Shown here piece after piece: positions 16,031 through 23,868 of a DNA stretch of 54,612 nucleotides. This DNA is from Streptomonospora mangrovi (GTDB lineage: Bacteria; Actinomycetota; Actinomycetes; Streptosporangiales; Streptosporangiaceae). Location: assembly GCF_027604915.1 (NCBI RefSeq), contig NZ_JAJAQC010000052.1, positions 1 through 54,612 of the forward strand. The letters run 5' to 3'. A program made the position numbers and the translations under genes. How positions within the stretch are numbered: position 1 is the stretch's first letter; every line of letters starts with the position of its first letter. The notes under the pieces are model-generated. The model was not told the DNA's origin. It searched no databases and saw nothing but the letters and a program-made list of their open reading frames with translations.

Positions 16031-18211
16031 ATGGACATCGCCGTGTCAGTGGTCGTGCCGGCCTACAACACCGCGGCCGGCATCGTGCGCGGCATCGACT
16101 CCCTGCGGGCGCAGTCACTGCCGCGCGACCGCTTCGAGGTCATCTACGTCGATGACGGCTCCACCGACCGCACCGGCGAGATCCTCGACTCCGAACTCGC
16201 CGACGAACCCAACTTCACCGTCGTGCACATCCCCAACTCCGGTTGGCCGGGGCGCCCCCGCAACATCGGCGTCGACCACGCGCGCGGCGAGTACGTGTTC
16301 TTCATGGACGACGACGACCGCCTCGCGCCCGAAGCCCTCGAACGCATGCTGGCCACCGCCGAGCGCGACCGCGCCGACATCGTCATCGGCCGCGTCGCCG
16401 GGTTCGGCCGCAACGCGCCGCGCGAGGTTTTCCAGCGGCCGATGTCCAACGGCTCGCTGCGCACCCACCCCGTGCTGCTGAGCACGCTGACCGTGCAGAA
16501 GCTGTTCCGCCGCCGCTTCCTGCTCGACAACGGCCTGCGCTTCGCCGAGGGCCGGGTGCGCCTTGAGGACCACATGTTCATGCTGCGCGCCTACCTGGCC
16601 ACCGAGCGGGTGTCGGTCGTGCACGACTACACCTGCTACCACTGGATCCGCAACCAGGGGTTCGGCAACATCTCCTTCGCGCCCAAGGAGCCGGCCGACT
16701 TCCTCGGCAGCGTCGAGCGCATCTTCGACATCATCGACGACGGCGTCGAGCCCGGCGCCTTCCGCGACCGCCTCATCGCCCACTGGTACCGCTCCAAGCT
16801 GCTGGGCCTGTTCCAGGGCCGCAAGTTCCTCCGCCAGGACCTCGACCGCGTCGCCGAGATGCAGGGGATCGCCGCCGACCTCGTCCGGCGGCGCGTCCCC
16901 GACTCCGCCGCCCGCCGGGTGAACGCCATCACCCGCCTGCGCGGCGCCGTGCTGCTGCACGGCGACCCCGCCATGCTGCGCGCCGTCGCCGAGTTCGAGG
17001 CCGACATCGCCCACCGCAGCCGCATCACCGGGTTCCGCTGGTCCGGCGCCGAACTCGGCGTCGAGGTGGAGTCCACGGTGGTGCGCTCCTCCACCGGCCG
17101 CCCGCTGCCCTTCCGCCGCGAGGGCGGCGCCGCCTACTGGGACCTGCCCGACGACCTGCTGGCCGTGCCCGAGATCCGGGCCGCCGCCGAGGTCAGCGGC
17201 GAACTCCCCCGCATCAGCCTGCGCGCGTTCGCCACCCGCTCCGGCGACCCCGCCGTGGTGCGGCTGCCGCTGGACCCTCAACACCACCAGGACCCCGCCG
17301 GCGACGGCCGGTTCCACGTCCGGCTGACCGGCACCGTGCGCGTCGACACCGCCGGCGGCAACCACGGCCGCCCCCTCACCGGCGCCTGGGGCTTCCACAC
17401 CCGTGTCGACGTCGGCGGTGCCGCCGACAACGCCCACCTGGCCGCGCACACCGCCGAGGCCGAGGCCGGCCGCGCGCCCGCGTTCGTGCACTCCGACCTC
17501 GGCGGGCGCTTCCTCAACCCCTACTGGAACAACGAGGGCCGGCTGACGCTGTCGGACAAGGGCAGTTGGCGGCCGCTGCGGCGCGCCCTGCGCACCGGCG
17601 CCGCACCCGCCGTCACCCGCACGCCCGGCGGCCTGCGGCTGGAGATCCCGCTGGCCGTGCAGCCCGCCGACACCGCCGTGCCGCTGACCGTGCGCTGCGT
17701 CCGCGAGGGCCGCGACCCGGTCACGGTCGTGGGCCGGGTGGCCGCGCCCGAGCGGCGGGCGGAGCCGCCCCGGGCCGAGGGCGCCGAGCTTCCCATGGCG
17801 GTGCTCACCGCCACCGTTCCCGTGCCGCCGGGGCGGCTGGGCGCCTGGCACATCGAGGTCGGCGACGCCGGCCGCGTCACCCGGCTGGGCCCGGTGCTGG
17901 TGTGGGGTCCGCGCGGCTGGCGGATCGCCGCCGACTCCGGCCTGCGGCCGCTGGCGCACGGCGCCAAGCGCCAGGCGCGGCGGCTGCCCGCGCCCGTGCG
18001 GGGGCTGCTGCGCGGCGCCCGCGCCCTGGTGCGCGGCGGCGCCGGGCCGGCCGACGGCTCGGCGGGCGCAGCGGCGGGCTTGACGGGCCTGGGGGGCTCG
18101 ACGGGCTCCGGCGGTTCGGGGAGCGCGGTGCCCGCGCCGCGCACCCACGCCGAGCGTCCCGAGGCCGCCGACGACGCCGCGCCCGCGCCGGTGGCCGCAC
18201 CCGAGAAGTAG
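16031..18211 (+). CDS. GT2 glycosyltransferase with C-terminal beta domains (TarS/TarP-like)
   Basis: A 726-aa cytoplasmic enzyme. Residues 1-240 are a GT-A domain: SVVVPAYNTAAGI, VDDGSTDRT, then NSGWPGRPRNIG and a DDDD metal/donor motif (FFMDDDDRL). The SGWPGRPRNIG-to-DDDD spacing is like wall-teichoic-acid sugar transferases (TarS/TarP) and their actinobacterial relatives. Residues about 330-640 are beta-rich with repeated short strands, comparable to the TarS oligomerisation/binding modules. Near 650 a basic amphipathic stretch (AKRQARRLPAPVRGLLRG) could bind membrane, followed by a Gly/Ser/Ala tail. ATG 16031 has GGGGGA just upstream. Likely role: glycosylating a teichoic-acid-like polymer; no polymer synthesis genes are adjacent, so this is inference. 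Confidence 0.82.
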   Translation: MDIAVSVVVPAYNTAAGIVRGIDSLRAQSLPRDRFEVIYVDDGSTDRTGEILDSELADEPNFTVVHIPNSGWPGRPRNIGVDHARGEYVFFMDDDDRLAPEALERMLATAERDRADIVIGRVAGFGRNAPREVFQRPMSNGSLRTHPVLLSTLTVQKLFRRRFLLDNGLRFAEGRVRLEDHMFMLRAYLATERVSVVHDYTCYHWIRNQGFGNISFAPKEPADFLGSVERIFDIIDDGVEPGAFRDRLIAHWYRSKLLGLFQGRKFLRQDLDRVAEMQGIAADLVRRRVPDSAARRVNAITRLRGAVLLHGDPAMLRAVAEFEADIAHRSRITGFRWSGAELGVEVESTVVRSSTGRPLPFRREGGAAYWDLPDDLLAVPEIRAAAEVSGELPRISLRAFATRSGDPAVVRLPLDPQHHQDPAGDGRFHVRLTGTVRVDTAGGNHGRPLTGAWGFHTRVDVGGAADNAHLAAHTAEAEAGRAPAFVHSDLGGRFLNPYWNNEGRLTLSDKGSWRPLRRALRTGAAPAVTRTPGGLRLEIPLAVQPADTAVPLTVRCVREGRDPVTVVGRVAAPERRAEPPRAEGAELPMAVLTATVPVPPGRLGAWHIEVGDAGRVTRLGPVLVWGPRGWRIAADSGLRPLAHGAKRQARRLPAPVRGLLRGARALVRGGAGPADGSAGAAAGLTGLGGSTGSGGSGSAVPAPRTHAERPEAADDAAPAPVAAPEK

Positions 18212-18327
18212 CCGCGCCGCCGCCCGGCACCGGCGGTGCGCGGGGCGGGCGGCGCGCGGTGCTGGGTGCGCCCGCCGCCCGCCGCCCGCCCCGCGCAAAA
18301 CCGGGTGCCGGGTGCGGCCCGGTGGGG

Positions 18328-18333
18328 TAGGGT
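18328..18333 (+). promoter_or_regulatory. -10 box (TAGGGT) for leaderless leader ORF of the efflux gene
   Basis: TAGGGT lies seven bases before GTG 18341, the spacing expected when transcription starts at the start codon. No good -35 is visible. Confidence 0.45.
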
Positions 18334-18340
18334 GCGGGGC

Positions 18341-18406
18341 GTGTCGAGTCCAGAGGCGTCCAAGAAGGGGCTTTCGGTCACCCCCGTCAGCCCCGTGAAC
18401 CCCTGA
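18341..18406 (+). CDS. Possible 21-aa leader peptide of the Cmx-type efflux gene
   Basis: GTG 18341 follows the TAGGGT box by seven bases and the frame stops at TGA 18404-18406. The peptide contains SKKGL and ends SVTPVSPVNP, rich in proline and serine. It precedes a hairpin (18478-18502) and the efflux gene, the layout of drug-inducible attenuators in which a stalled ribosome alters folding. There is no independent proof of translation. Confidence 0.4.
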   Translation: MSSPEASKKGLSVTPVSPVNP

Positions 18407-18477
18407 TTCCCCGGCCCTGAGCGCCGCCGCCCGCGCGGCTGCCCGCTTCCAGGGCGGTCGGGGTGGCTGGCCGTGCG

Positions 18478-18502
18478 GTGACCAGACGTCGTGTCCGGTC
18501 AC
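18478..18502 (+). promoter_or_regulatory. Hairpin in leader of efflux gene
   Basis: GTGACC (18478-18483) pairs with GGTCAC (18497-18502); after an A/C mismatch GAC pairs with GTC around a five-base loop. It ends ten bases before the CGGAG ribosome site (18512-18516), so it could gate translation or transcription. Confidence 0.45.
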
Positions 18503-18523
18503 TCACCACCTCGGAGCCACTCG

Positions 18524-19702
18524 ATGCCCCTGCCCCTCTACCTCCTCGCCCTGGCCGTGTTCGCCATGGGCACCTCGGAGTTCATGCTCGCCGGCCTGCT
18601 GGCCGACATCGCCGCCGACCTCGGCGTCCCGCTGGCCACGACGGGCCTGCTGACCTCGGCCTTCGCCGTCGGCATCGGCGCCGGCGCCCCCCTCATGGCC
18701 GCCCTGTCGCGCACCTGGCCCCGGCGCACCGCCCTGCTGTGCTTCCTCGGGCTGTTCCTGGGCGCCCACGTGGTGGGCGCGCTCACCGGGAGTCTTGCGG
18801 TGCTGCTGGCCACCCGCGTCGTCGCGGCGCTGGCCAACGCCGGGTTCCTGGCGGTGGCCATGACCACCGCCGCCGGCCTCGTTCCGGCCGACCGCACGGG
18901 GCGGGCGCTGGCGGTCCTGCTCAGCGGCACCACCCTCGCCACCATCGCCGGGGTGCCCGGCGGCGCGCTCCTGGGCGCGCTGCTGGACTGGCGCGCCACG
19001 TTCTGGGCCGTCGCGCTGCTGTGCCTGCCGGCGGCGCTGGGCGTGCTGCGCGGTGTCCCGGCCGGTCCGCCCGCGCGCGGCGGCGCCGCCGGCCCGGCCC
19101 TGCGCGGCGAACTCGCCGAGCTGCGGCGCCCGCGCCTGCTGCTGGTCCTGGTGCTGGGGGCGCTGGTGAACGCGGCGACCTTCGCCACCTTCACCTTCCT
19201 CTCCCCCATCACCACCGGCACCGCCGGGCTCGGGGCGCTGTGGGTGCCGGTGGTGCTGGTGCTCTTCGGTCTGGGCTCCTTCGCCGGGGTCACCGCCGCC
19301 GGGCGGCTGGCCGACCGCCGCCCCGGCCTGGTGGTCGGGGTCGGCGGGCCGCTGCTGCTCACCGGCTGGGTCGCACTCGGCCTGACCGCCGCCCACCCGG
19401 CGGCCCTGCTGGTGCTGGTGTTCGCGCAGGGCGCGCTGTCCTTCGGCCTGGGCGGCACGCTGATCGCCCGCGTGCTCCACGAGGGCGCGGGCGCGCCCAC
19501 CATGGCGGGCTCCTACGCCACCGCCGCCCTCAACGCTGGCGCCGCGATCGGCCCCGCCGTCGCCGGTGCGGCCCTGGGCGCCGGGGCGGCCGGGCTGGGG
19601 CCGGTGTGGGTCAGCGCCGCCCTGGTGGCGGCCGCGCTGTGCGTGGCGGCGCCGTTCCACCGCGCCCTCGCGGCCGGCGCCCCGGCGCGGCAGCGGACCT
19701 AG
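18524..19702 (+). CDS. cmx: Cmx/CmrA-family chloramphenicol efflux MFS transporter
   Basis: Twelve-TM drug:proton antiporter, 392 aa, exporting chloramphenicol-type drugs. The N-terminus LYLLALAVFAMGTSEFMLAG with DIAADLGV and TTGLLTSAFAVG is the signature of Cmx/CmrA pumps; LSRTWPRRTALL is the loop 2-3 motif, and GTTLATIAGVPGGALLGALLD is antiporter motif C. ATG 18524 is chosen because CGGAG lies seven bases upstream and the first TM helix begins at once; an upstream in-frame GTG at 18491 lies inside the leader hairpin. The preceding short ORF and hairpin suggest induction by ribosome-targeting drugs. Family call firm, drug range not proven. Confidence 0.88.
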   Translation: MPLPLYLLALAVFAMGTSEFMLAGLLADIAADLGVPLATTGLLTSAFAVGIGAGAPLMAALSRTWPRRTALLCFLGLFLGAHVVGALTGSLAVLLATRVVAALANAGFLAVAMTTAAGLVPADRTGRALAVLLSGTTLATIAGVPGGALLGALLDWRATFWAVALLCLPAALGVLRGVPAGPPARGGAAGPALRGELAELRRPRLLLVLVLGALVNAATFATFTFLSPITTGTAGLGALWVPVVLVLFGLGSFAGVTAAGRLADRRPGLVVGVGGPLLLTGWVALGLTAAHPAALLVLVFAQGALSFGLGGTLIARVLHEGAGAPTMAGSYATAALNAGAAIGPAVAGAALGAGAAGLGPVWVSAALVAAALCVAAPFHRALAAGAPARQRT

Positions 19703-19722
19703 CCAGCGGCCTGCCGGCCGGG

Positions 19723-19741
19723 CCGCCTGGTGGCCAGGCGG
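19723..19741 (+). terminator. Hairpin after the efflux gene
   Basis: CCGCCTGG-TGG-CCAGGCGG, a perfect 8-bp stem 21 bases after the stop codon. No U-run follows. Confidence 0.5.
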
Positions 19742-19878
19742 TCCGGCCGCCGCGCGGCCGCACGGCCCGCCGGGTATCGGCGTGTCACGGCAAGGTTGCG
19801 GAGCGGTTCGGCCACCCAGGGTGACAATGGCCAGACAGCAGGGTCCCGCACCTCACCCGCACCGGCAAGGAGGCCACC

Positions 19879-20193
19879 GTGGTCGAGCCCCGTTCCGCCC
19901 AGTCCCGGCCCGCATCGCCCACGCTGCCCCGCTCCGCTGAACGCGGACACCTCTCGCGCCTGGCCACCGCCCTGGCCCGCTACGGCGTGTGGGCACGGGT
20001 CATCGACGACTCTGCGCCCTACCTGCGGGTGAGCAACCCCGCCTCGGAGTACGCGGTCGAGGACGTGCTGTGCGAGCGCCGCGCCCACGACCACGCGTTC
20101 CTGGCGTCCTTCGGTGTCTACCTGGGCAGCAGCGACAGCCTCGACCTCACCGCCCGCAAGGTCGCCTGGCTGGTCGGCGCGATCAAGGAGTAG
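19879..20193 (+). CDS. Small hypothetical protein (104 aa)
   Basis: GTG 19879 is preceded by AAGGAGG with a five-base gap, a strong ribosome site. After a disordered first 25 residues the sequence (LSRLATALARYGVWARVIDD, VEDVLCERRAHDHAFLAS, VAWLVGAIKE) looks like a compact alpha/beta domain. No motif I recognise; the soluble, acidic-basic mix argues against a membrane protein. It stands alone between the efflux gene and ssrA on the opposite strand. Confidence 0.65.
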   Translation: MVEPRSAQSRPASPTLPRSAERGHLSRLATALARYGVWARVIDDSAPYLRVSNPASEYAVEDVLCERRAHDHAFLASFGVYLGSSDSLDLTARKVAWLVGAIKE

Positions 20194-20307
20194 CCGCCCG
20201 ACCCCGCCGCATCCGGCGGGCCGAGCCCGGTCCGGGGGCGGCGACCACCGGCCGCGAAGGCGGATGAACACCGCCTCGGCGACCAACTCCGCACCACGGA
20301 CACAGAA

Positions 20308-20350
20308 AACGACCCCGCCCGGTGGCCAGAGGCCGCCGGGCGGGGTCGTT
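20308..20350 (-). terminator. Intrinsic terminator of ssrA (tmRNA)
   Basis: A 15-bp perfect stem (arms 20308-20322 and 20336-20350) with an inner GGCC/GGCC pair. On the minus strand it is followed by TTTTC. It starts five bases after the tmRNA CCA end. It could also stop plus-strand transcription from the 104-aa gene. Confidence 0.8.
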
Positions 20351-20354
20351 CGAC

Positions 20355-20727
20355 TGGTGGAGGTGGCGGGAATCGAACCCGCGTCCTTCGATGACGTACA
20401 AGGGCTTCTCCGAGCGCAGTCCGTGCTGCCGTTCTGCTCGGCTCCAGCGCTCCCACGAACAGGTCGCTGACGAGCCCAGCCACGAAAATGTCCCGCTCAG
20501 GCCCCGTGGCCTGATCTGAGCGGTAAGTCCCCTGAACGATGCCGGACACCGGGTCGAGGACGCACCCGGGCCGACAGAGTCGCTATCGCTTAGGCAGCGA
20601 GAGCGAACTCAGTGCGCTTGGAATTGGCACTTGTGTTTAGCGCGAAAGCAGGATTAACGAGGTTACTTCCGCAATCCTCGGCTCGCTTCCCCTCATACGG
20701 CGATCGAAGTCGAAACCGATCACCCCC
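20355..20727 (-). ncRNA. ssrA: Transfer-messenger RNA (tmRNA)
   Basis: Ribosome-rescue RNA that works with SmpB. The 5' end GGGGGTG (20727-20721) pairs over seven positions with the 3' strand before A-CCA (20358-20355 region), allowing one G-U pair. The T-arm reads GGTTCGATTCCCGCC-like before the CCA, and GATCGGTTTCGACTTCG follows the 5' acceptor strand as usual. The tag frame runs 20628-20590: GCC resume codon, then ANSKRTEFALAA and TAA. The tag is the one I recall for Thermobifida fusca. CCA is encoded. SmpB lies 2.6 kb upstream on the same strand, the common actinobacterial arrangement but here separated by an inserted PBP-like gene. Confidence 0.95.
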
Positions 20728-20789
20728 TGTGCAGTTTTCAACGGGCCCAAGCCCGCGCGAGGAACCCCAGGGACTCCCCGTGTGGTTCC

Positions 20790-20819
20790 ACGTTACCGCT
20801 ACAACACGCATGCGGCCAA
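20790..20819 (-). promoter_or_regulatory. Candidate ssrA promoter
   Basis: TTGGCC (20819-20814), an 18-base spacer, and TAACGT (20795-20790). RNA would begin about 56 bases before the mature 5' end, consistent with RNase P processing. The -35 match is weak. Confidence 0.35.
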
Positions 20820-20978
20820 GCCGATTCCCGCCGTTGAGGCCCGATCGGGATCTTTCGCCTGCCGGACGGCGGCGGTCACGCTCCGCGAGCGGTCCGCCGG
20901 AGGGACAACACCCGGGGCCGCCCGGGTGTTCCGGACGCCTACGCCCCGGCCCGCGAACCGGCCCCGGACACGAAGAAT

Positions 20979-21022
20979 CCCTCGCGGGCGCGGACGGGAA
21001 CCATCGACGCTGCCCGCGAGGG
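20979..21022 (-). terminator. Inverted repeat, probable terminator of the PBP-like gene
   Basis: Perfect 11-bp arms CCCTCGCGGGC (20979-20989) and GCCCGCGAGGG (21012-21022) with a 22-base loop. On the minus strand the second arm is followed by ATTCTTCG. It lies 270 bases beyond the PBP-like stop and before the ssrA promoter. Confidence 0.5.
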
Positions 21023-21055
21023 CGGCCGGCAGGGTCGGGCCGGCCTTTCTCTTCG

Positions 21056-21180
21056 GCAGGGCCTCCCCCGAGACGAGGTCCTGCTTACTCAGACTGGTTC
21101 CGCAACCCCCTTTGCGGTCCCAGTCACCCGGAAAGACGCACCCGGGGCGCCCGAAGGTTGCCTCGGTGCCCGATTTTTTT
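21056..21180 (+). ncRNA. Candidate small RNA with two C-rich loops and intrinsic terminator (6C-like)
   Basis: On the plus strand there are three ordered elements. Stem 1, arms 21056-21065 and 21075-21084 (10 bp with one G-U), has a loop opening with a C-run. Stem 2, 21092-21125, is two 6-bp helices (GACTGG/CCAGTC and CCGCAA/TTGCGG) with the loop CCCCCT. Then a terminator-type stem at 21143-21172 is followed by seven Ts (21174-21180). Two hairpins with C-runs in the loops recall the actinobacterial 6C RNA, although the runs here are five Cs rather than six. No plus-strand gene ends here, so the terminator is otherwise unexplained. No promoter was found. Confidence 0.5.
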
Positions 21181-21288
21181 CGAGGGGGTCTCGCACGGTG
21201 CCGGAGGGGCGTGCAGGGTCCCGGACAGGCCGTCCGGTGCGGTCCGGGCCGCACGCGGCCCCGGCCCCCGCCCGGACCCTCTCGGCCC

Positions 21289-23328
21289 CTACTGCGGCAC
21301 GGCCTCCGTGCCGGGCGCCGGAACCGTCGGCGTCGCGCCGGCGCCGGGCTGCTCCTGGCCGGCCGTGTCGCCCTGCGGGGCGGTGTCGGCCGCGTCGGGC
21401 GCCTCCCCGCCGTCCTGGGCCAGGCCCTCGGCGTACCCGGCGGGCAGGGTCTGGAGGAAGGACCCGGCGGCGGTGACCGCGTACTGCTCCCACAGTTGGA
21501 TGGAGGGGTCCACCTCGGCCACCACGGCGAACGCCAGCGGCCCCTGGTAGCCCACGAACCACTGCACCGCCGTGTTCTGGCCCCGCACCTTCTGCTGGGT
21601 GTTGGCCACCTGGCCGTGCACCGGCAGCGTGGTGCCGACGTTGGCGCCAGTGGCGCTCTGCTCCACCACCGCGCGCATCATGTCCTGGACCTGCCCGATC
21701 GCCTGCGGGTCGAGGTCGTGGGACTCCCCGCCCTGCACGTTGGCGGCGTCGTCGTCGGCCACCAGGCGCGGCGCGTGCCAGGTGCCGTCGGCCACGGCGC
21801 CGGCCACCATCGCCATCGACAGCGGGCTCACCCGCACCCGGTCGACGCCGGCCATGGCGGCGGCGGTGTCGGCCGGGGTCTCGGGCGTGGAGAAGTTGCC
21901 GTTGTAGGTGGGGACCGACAGCCGCCAGTCGCCGCCGATGCCGAACCGGGCGGCGGCCGACTCGATCGCCTCGGCGCCCACCTGCTCGCCCATCCGCGCG
22001 AAGGCGGTGGTGCAGGCGTAGGTGAAGTTGGTGGTGAGGTCGGGCAGTCCCGACAGCCCCGTGTTGTTGGGGGTGCGGAACGTGCGGTCGCCCACACGGG
22101 TCTGGTTCTCGCAGGCCATGGTGTCGGCCGGGCGCATGCCGCTCTCCAGCGCGGCGGTGGCCGACACGATGCTGAACGCCTCGCCGGGGCGGTACTCGGC
22201 GGTGAACGCGCCGGTGTCGTCGTCGCCGCCCTGGTTGCCCACGGCCGCCAGGATCTCGCCGGTGCGGGCGTCGAGGGCCACCAGGTAGCCCCGGCCGGGC
22301 AGGGCCGCCAGCGCGGACTCCCCCGCCTCCTGCGCGCGCAGGTCCAGCGTGGTGGTCAGCGACCCGCTCTCCATGCCGGGCCACGAGTGCAGGGTGCCGG
22401 TCTCCTGGCCCTGGGCGTCGACGGTGACCACCGCCGTGGTGGCGGTGCCGGCCAGCCGCTGCTGGAAGACGTTCTGCAAGCCGGTGAGGCCCACGGTGTC
22501 GCCGGCCTGGTAGGTGCCGGCCACGCGGGAGGAGACGTTGTGCTCGGCGGTGCCGGCGACCTGGCCGATAACCGCCTCGGCGGCGCGCGGGTTGAGCCGC
22601 ATCTCCAGCTTCTGCGTCTGTACCCCCGGGATCTCCTTGGCGCGCCGCTCGACGTCGGCCCCGACGTCGCCCTGGCGCATCAGCACCAAGGGCTGGAACT
22701 CCTGCGGCGGCGCCGAGCGCACCCGGTCCAGCAGCGGGTCGGAGTCCTCGCCGAGGAGTTCGGCGAGGTCGGCCACGCCGCGCTCCATGTCGCGCATCTC
22801 GGCGGGGACCACGCCGAAGGCGGTGACGGCGTCGGTGCCCACGAGCGGCTGGTCGTTGCGGTCGAGGATCTGGCCCCGGTCGGGCACGTCGTAGCTGACG
22901 GCGATGCGCTCGTCTTCGCCGAGTTCGGGGTGGATGACCGAGGGCGACCACTCGATGGCCCACCCCGCCGGCCCGCGCGCCAGGTTCATGGAGCCGTCGA
23001 AGTTCCACACGGGGTCGCCGATGCCGAGGTCGGCCTGCCCCTCGAACGCGGCGGTGGCGGTGTCGCCGTCCTGGCTGATCTTGCCCAGCGAGAACCGCAG
23101 TCCGGCGAGGTCGAGCTGGCGGTGGGTGTCCTCCAGCGCCTCGGCGACCTCCTCGGGGTCCCCGTCGGTCTGCTGGGCGGCGGCCGCGTACTCGCCGGCC
23201 TGCCAGTTCAGCAGGAACGTGCGGACCGCGACCTCGGGGCTGGGCTGGGTGGTGCAGCCGGTGACGACGGCCGCGGTGGCCAGCCCGGTGCCCGCTGCGA
23301 GGAGTCGGCGGAGGTGACGGGGGGACAC
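21289..23328 (-). CDS. Penicillin-binding-protein-like lipoprotein, catalytic motifs lost
   Basis: A 679-aa lipoprotein (lipobox VVTGC, Cys25) with an NTF2-like N-terminal domain (residues 28-140, as in MecA), a dimerisation region, and a transpeptidase fold (about 320-650). The fold is clear: GYLVALDARTGEILAAV, then SIVSATAALESG, TTNFTYACTTAFARMG, and AVQWFVGYQGPLAFAVV. The catalytic residues are not: the SxxK position reads PGEAFS (Glu383, Ser386), SxN reads ACT (Ala438, Thr440), and no KTG occurs where VANTQQKVRG stands. It should therefore be a binding or scaffold pseudoenzyme rather than a DD-transpeptidase. GTG 23328 has AAAGGAA seven bases ahead. It lies 23 bases after smpB, co-transcribed with smpB and probably ftsEX. 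Confidence 0.88.
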   Translation of the reverse strand: MSPRHLRRLLAAGTGLATAAVVTGCTTQPSPEVAVRTFLLNWQAGEYAAAAQQTDGDPEEVAEALEDTHRQLDLAGLRFSLGKISQDGDTATAAFEGQADLGIGDPVWNFDGSMNLARGPAGWAIEWSPSVIHPELGEDERIAVSYDVPDRGQILDRNDQPLVGTDAVTAFGVVPAEMRDMERGVADLAELLGEDSDPLLDRVRSAPPQEFQPLVLMRQGDVGADVERRAKEIPGVQTQKLEMRLNPRAAEAVIGQVAGTAEHNVSSRVAGTYQAGDTVGLTGLQNVFQQRLAGTATTAVVTVDAQGQETGTLHSWPGMESGSLTTTLDLRAQEAGESALAALPGRGYLVALDARTGEILAAVGNQGGDDDTGAFTAEYRPGEAFSIVSATAALESGMRPADTMACENQTRVGDRTFRTPNNTGLSGLPDLTTNFTYACTTAFARMGEQVGAEAIESAAARFGIGGDWRLSVPTYNGNFSTPETPADTAAAMAGVDRVRVSPLSMAMVAGAVADGTWHAPRLVADDDAANVQGGESHDLDPQAIGQVQDMMRAVVEQSATGANVGTTLPVHGQVANTQQKVRGQNTAVQWFVGYQGPLAFAVVAEVDPSIQLWEQYAVTAAGSFLQTLPAGYAEGLAQDGGEAPDAADTAPQGDTAGQEQPGAGATPTVPAPGTEAVPQ

Positions 23329-23351
23329 CCTGGTGTTCCTTTCACACGGCC

Positions 23352-23816
23352 TCAGCGGCGGCGCCGGAGCGCGCGCTCGATGTCGCGTTTGGCCTCGCGC
23401 TCGGCGATGTCTTGGCGTTTGTCGTAGCTGCGCTTACCGCGGGCAAGCGCGATCTCCACCTTGGCCCGGCCCTCGCTGAAGTACAGCGAGAGCGGGACCA
23501 GCGTGCGGCCGGGCTCGGCGGTCTTGCCGATGAGCCGGGAGATCTCCTCGCGGTGCAGCAGCAGCTTACGGGGTCGGCGCGCGGCGTGGTTGGTCCAGGT
23601 CCCGTGGGCGTACTCGGGGATGTGGACGTTCTCCAGCCACACCTCGCCGTCCTTGACCTGGGCGAACCCGTCGACAAGGGAGGCGCGTCCGGCCCGCAGC
23701 GACTTGACCTCGGTGCCGGTCAGGACGATGCCCGCCTCGTAGGTGTCGTCGATGTGGTAGTCGTGCCGGGCCCGCCGGTTCTGCGCGATGAGCTTGCGCC
23801 CCTTTTCCCGTGCCAC
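23352..23816 (-). CDS. smpB: SsrA-binding protein SmpB
   Basis: Cytoplasmic tmRNA partner, 154 aa, needed for trans-translation. It shows the OB-fold sequence [20 protein letters not shown], the conserved [23 protein letters not shown], and the C-terminal [18 protein letters not shown] that folds into the mRNA path. GTG 23816. Between ftsX (52 bases upstream) and the PBP-like gene (23 bases downstream), so an operon is likely. The cognate ssrA lies downstream on the same strand. Confidence 0.97.
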   Translation of the reverse strand: MAREKGRKLIAQNRRARHDYHIDDTYEAGIVLTGTEVKSLRAGRASLVDGFAQVKDGEVWLENVHIPEYAHGTWTNHAARRPRKLLLHREEISRLIGKTAEPGRTLVPLSLYFSEGRAKVEIALARGKRSYDKRQDIAEREAKRDIERALRRRR

Positions 23817-23868
23817 AGGTGTCCCCTTCCTCAGCCGCTTCCTCGGCCGGACGCGTGCGCGCGCCCGG

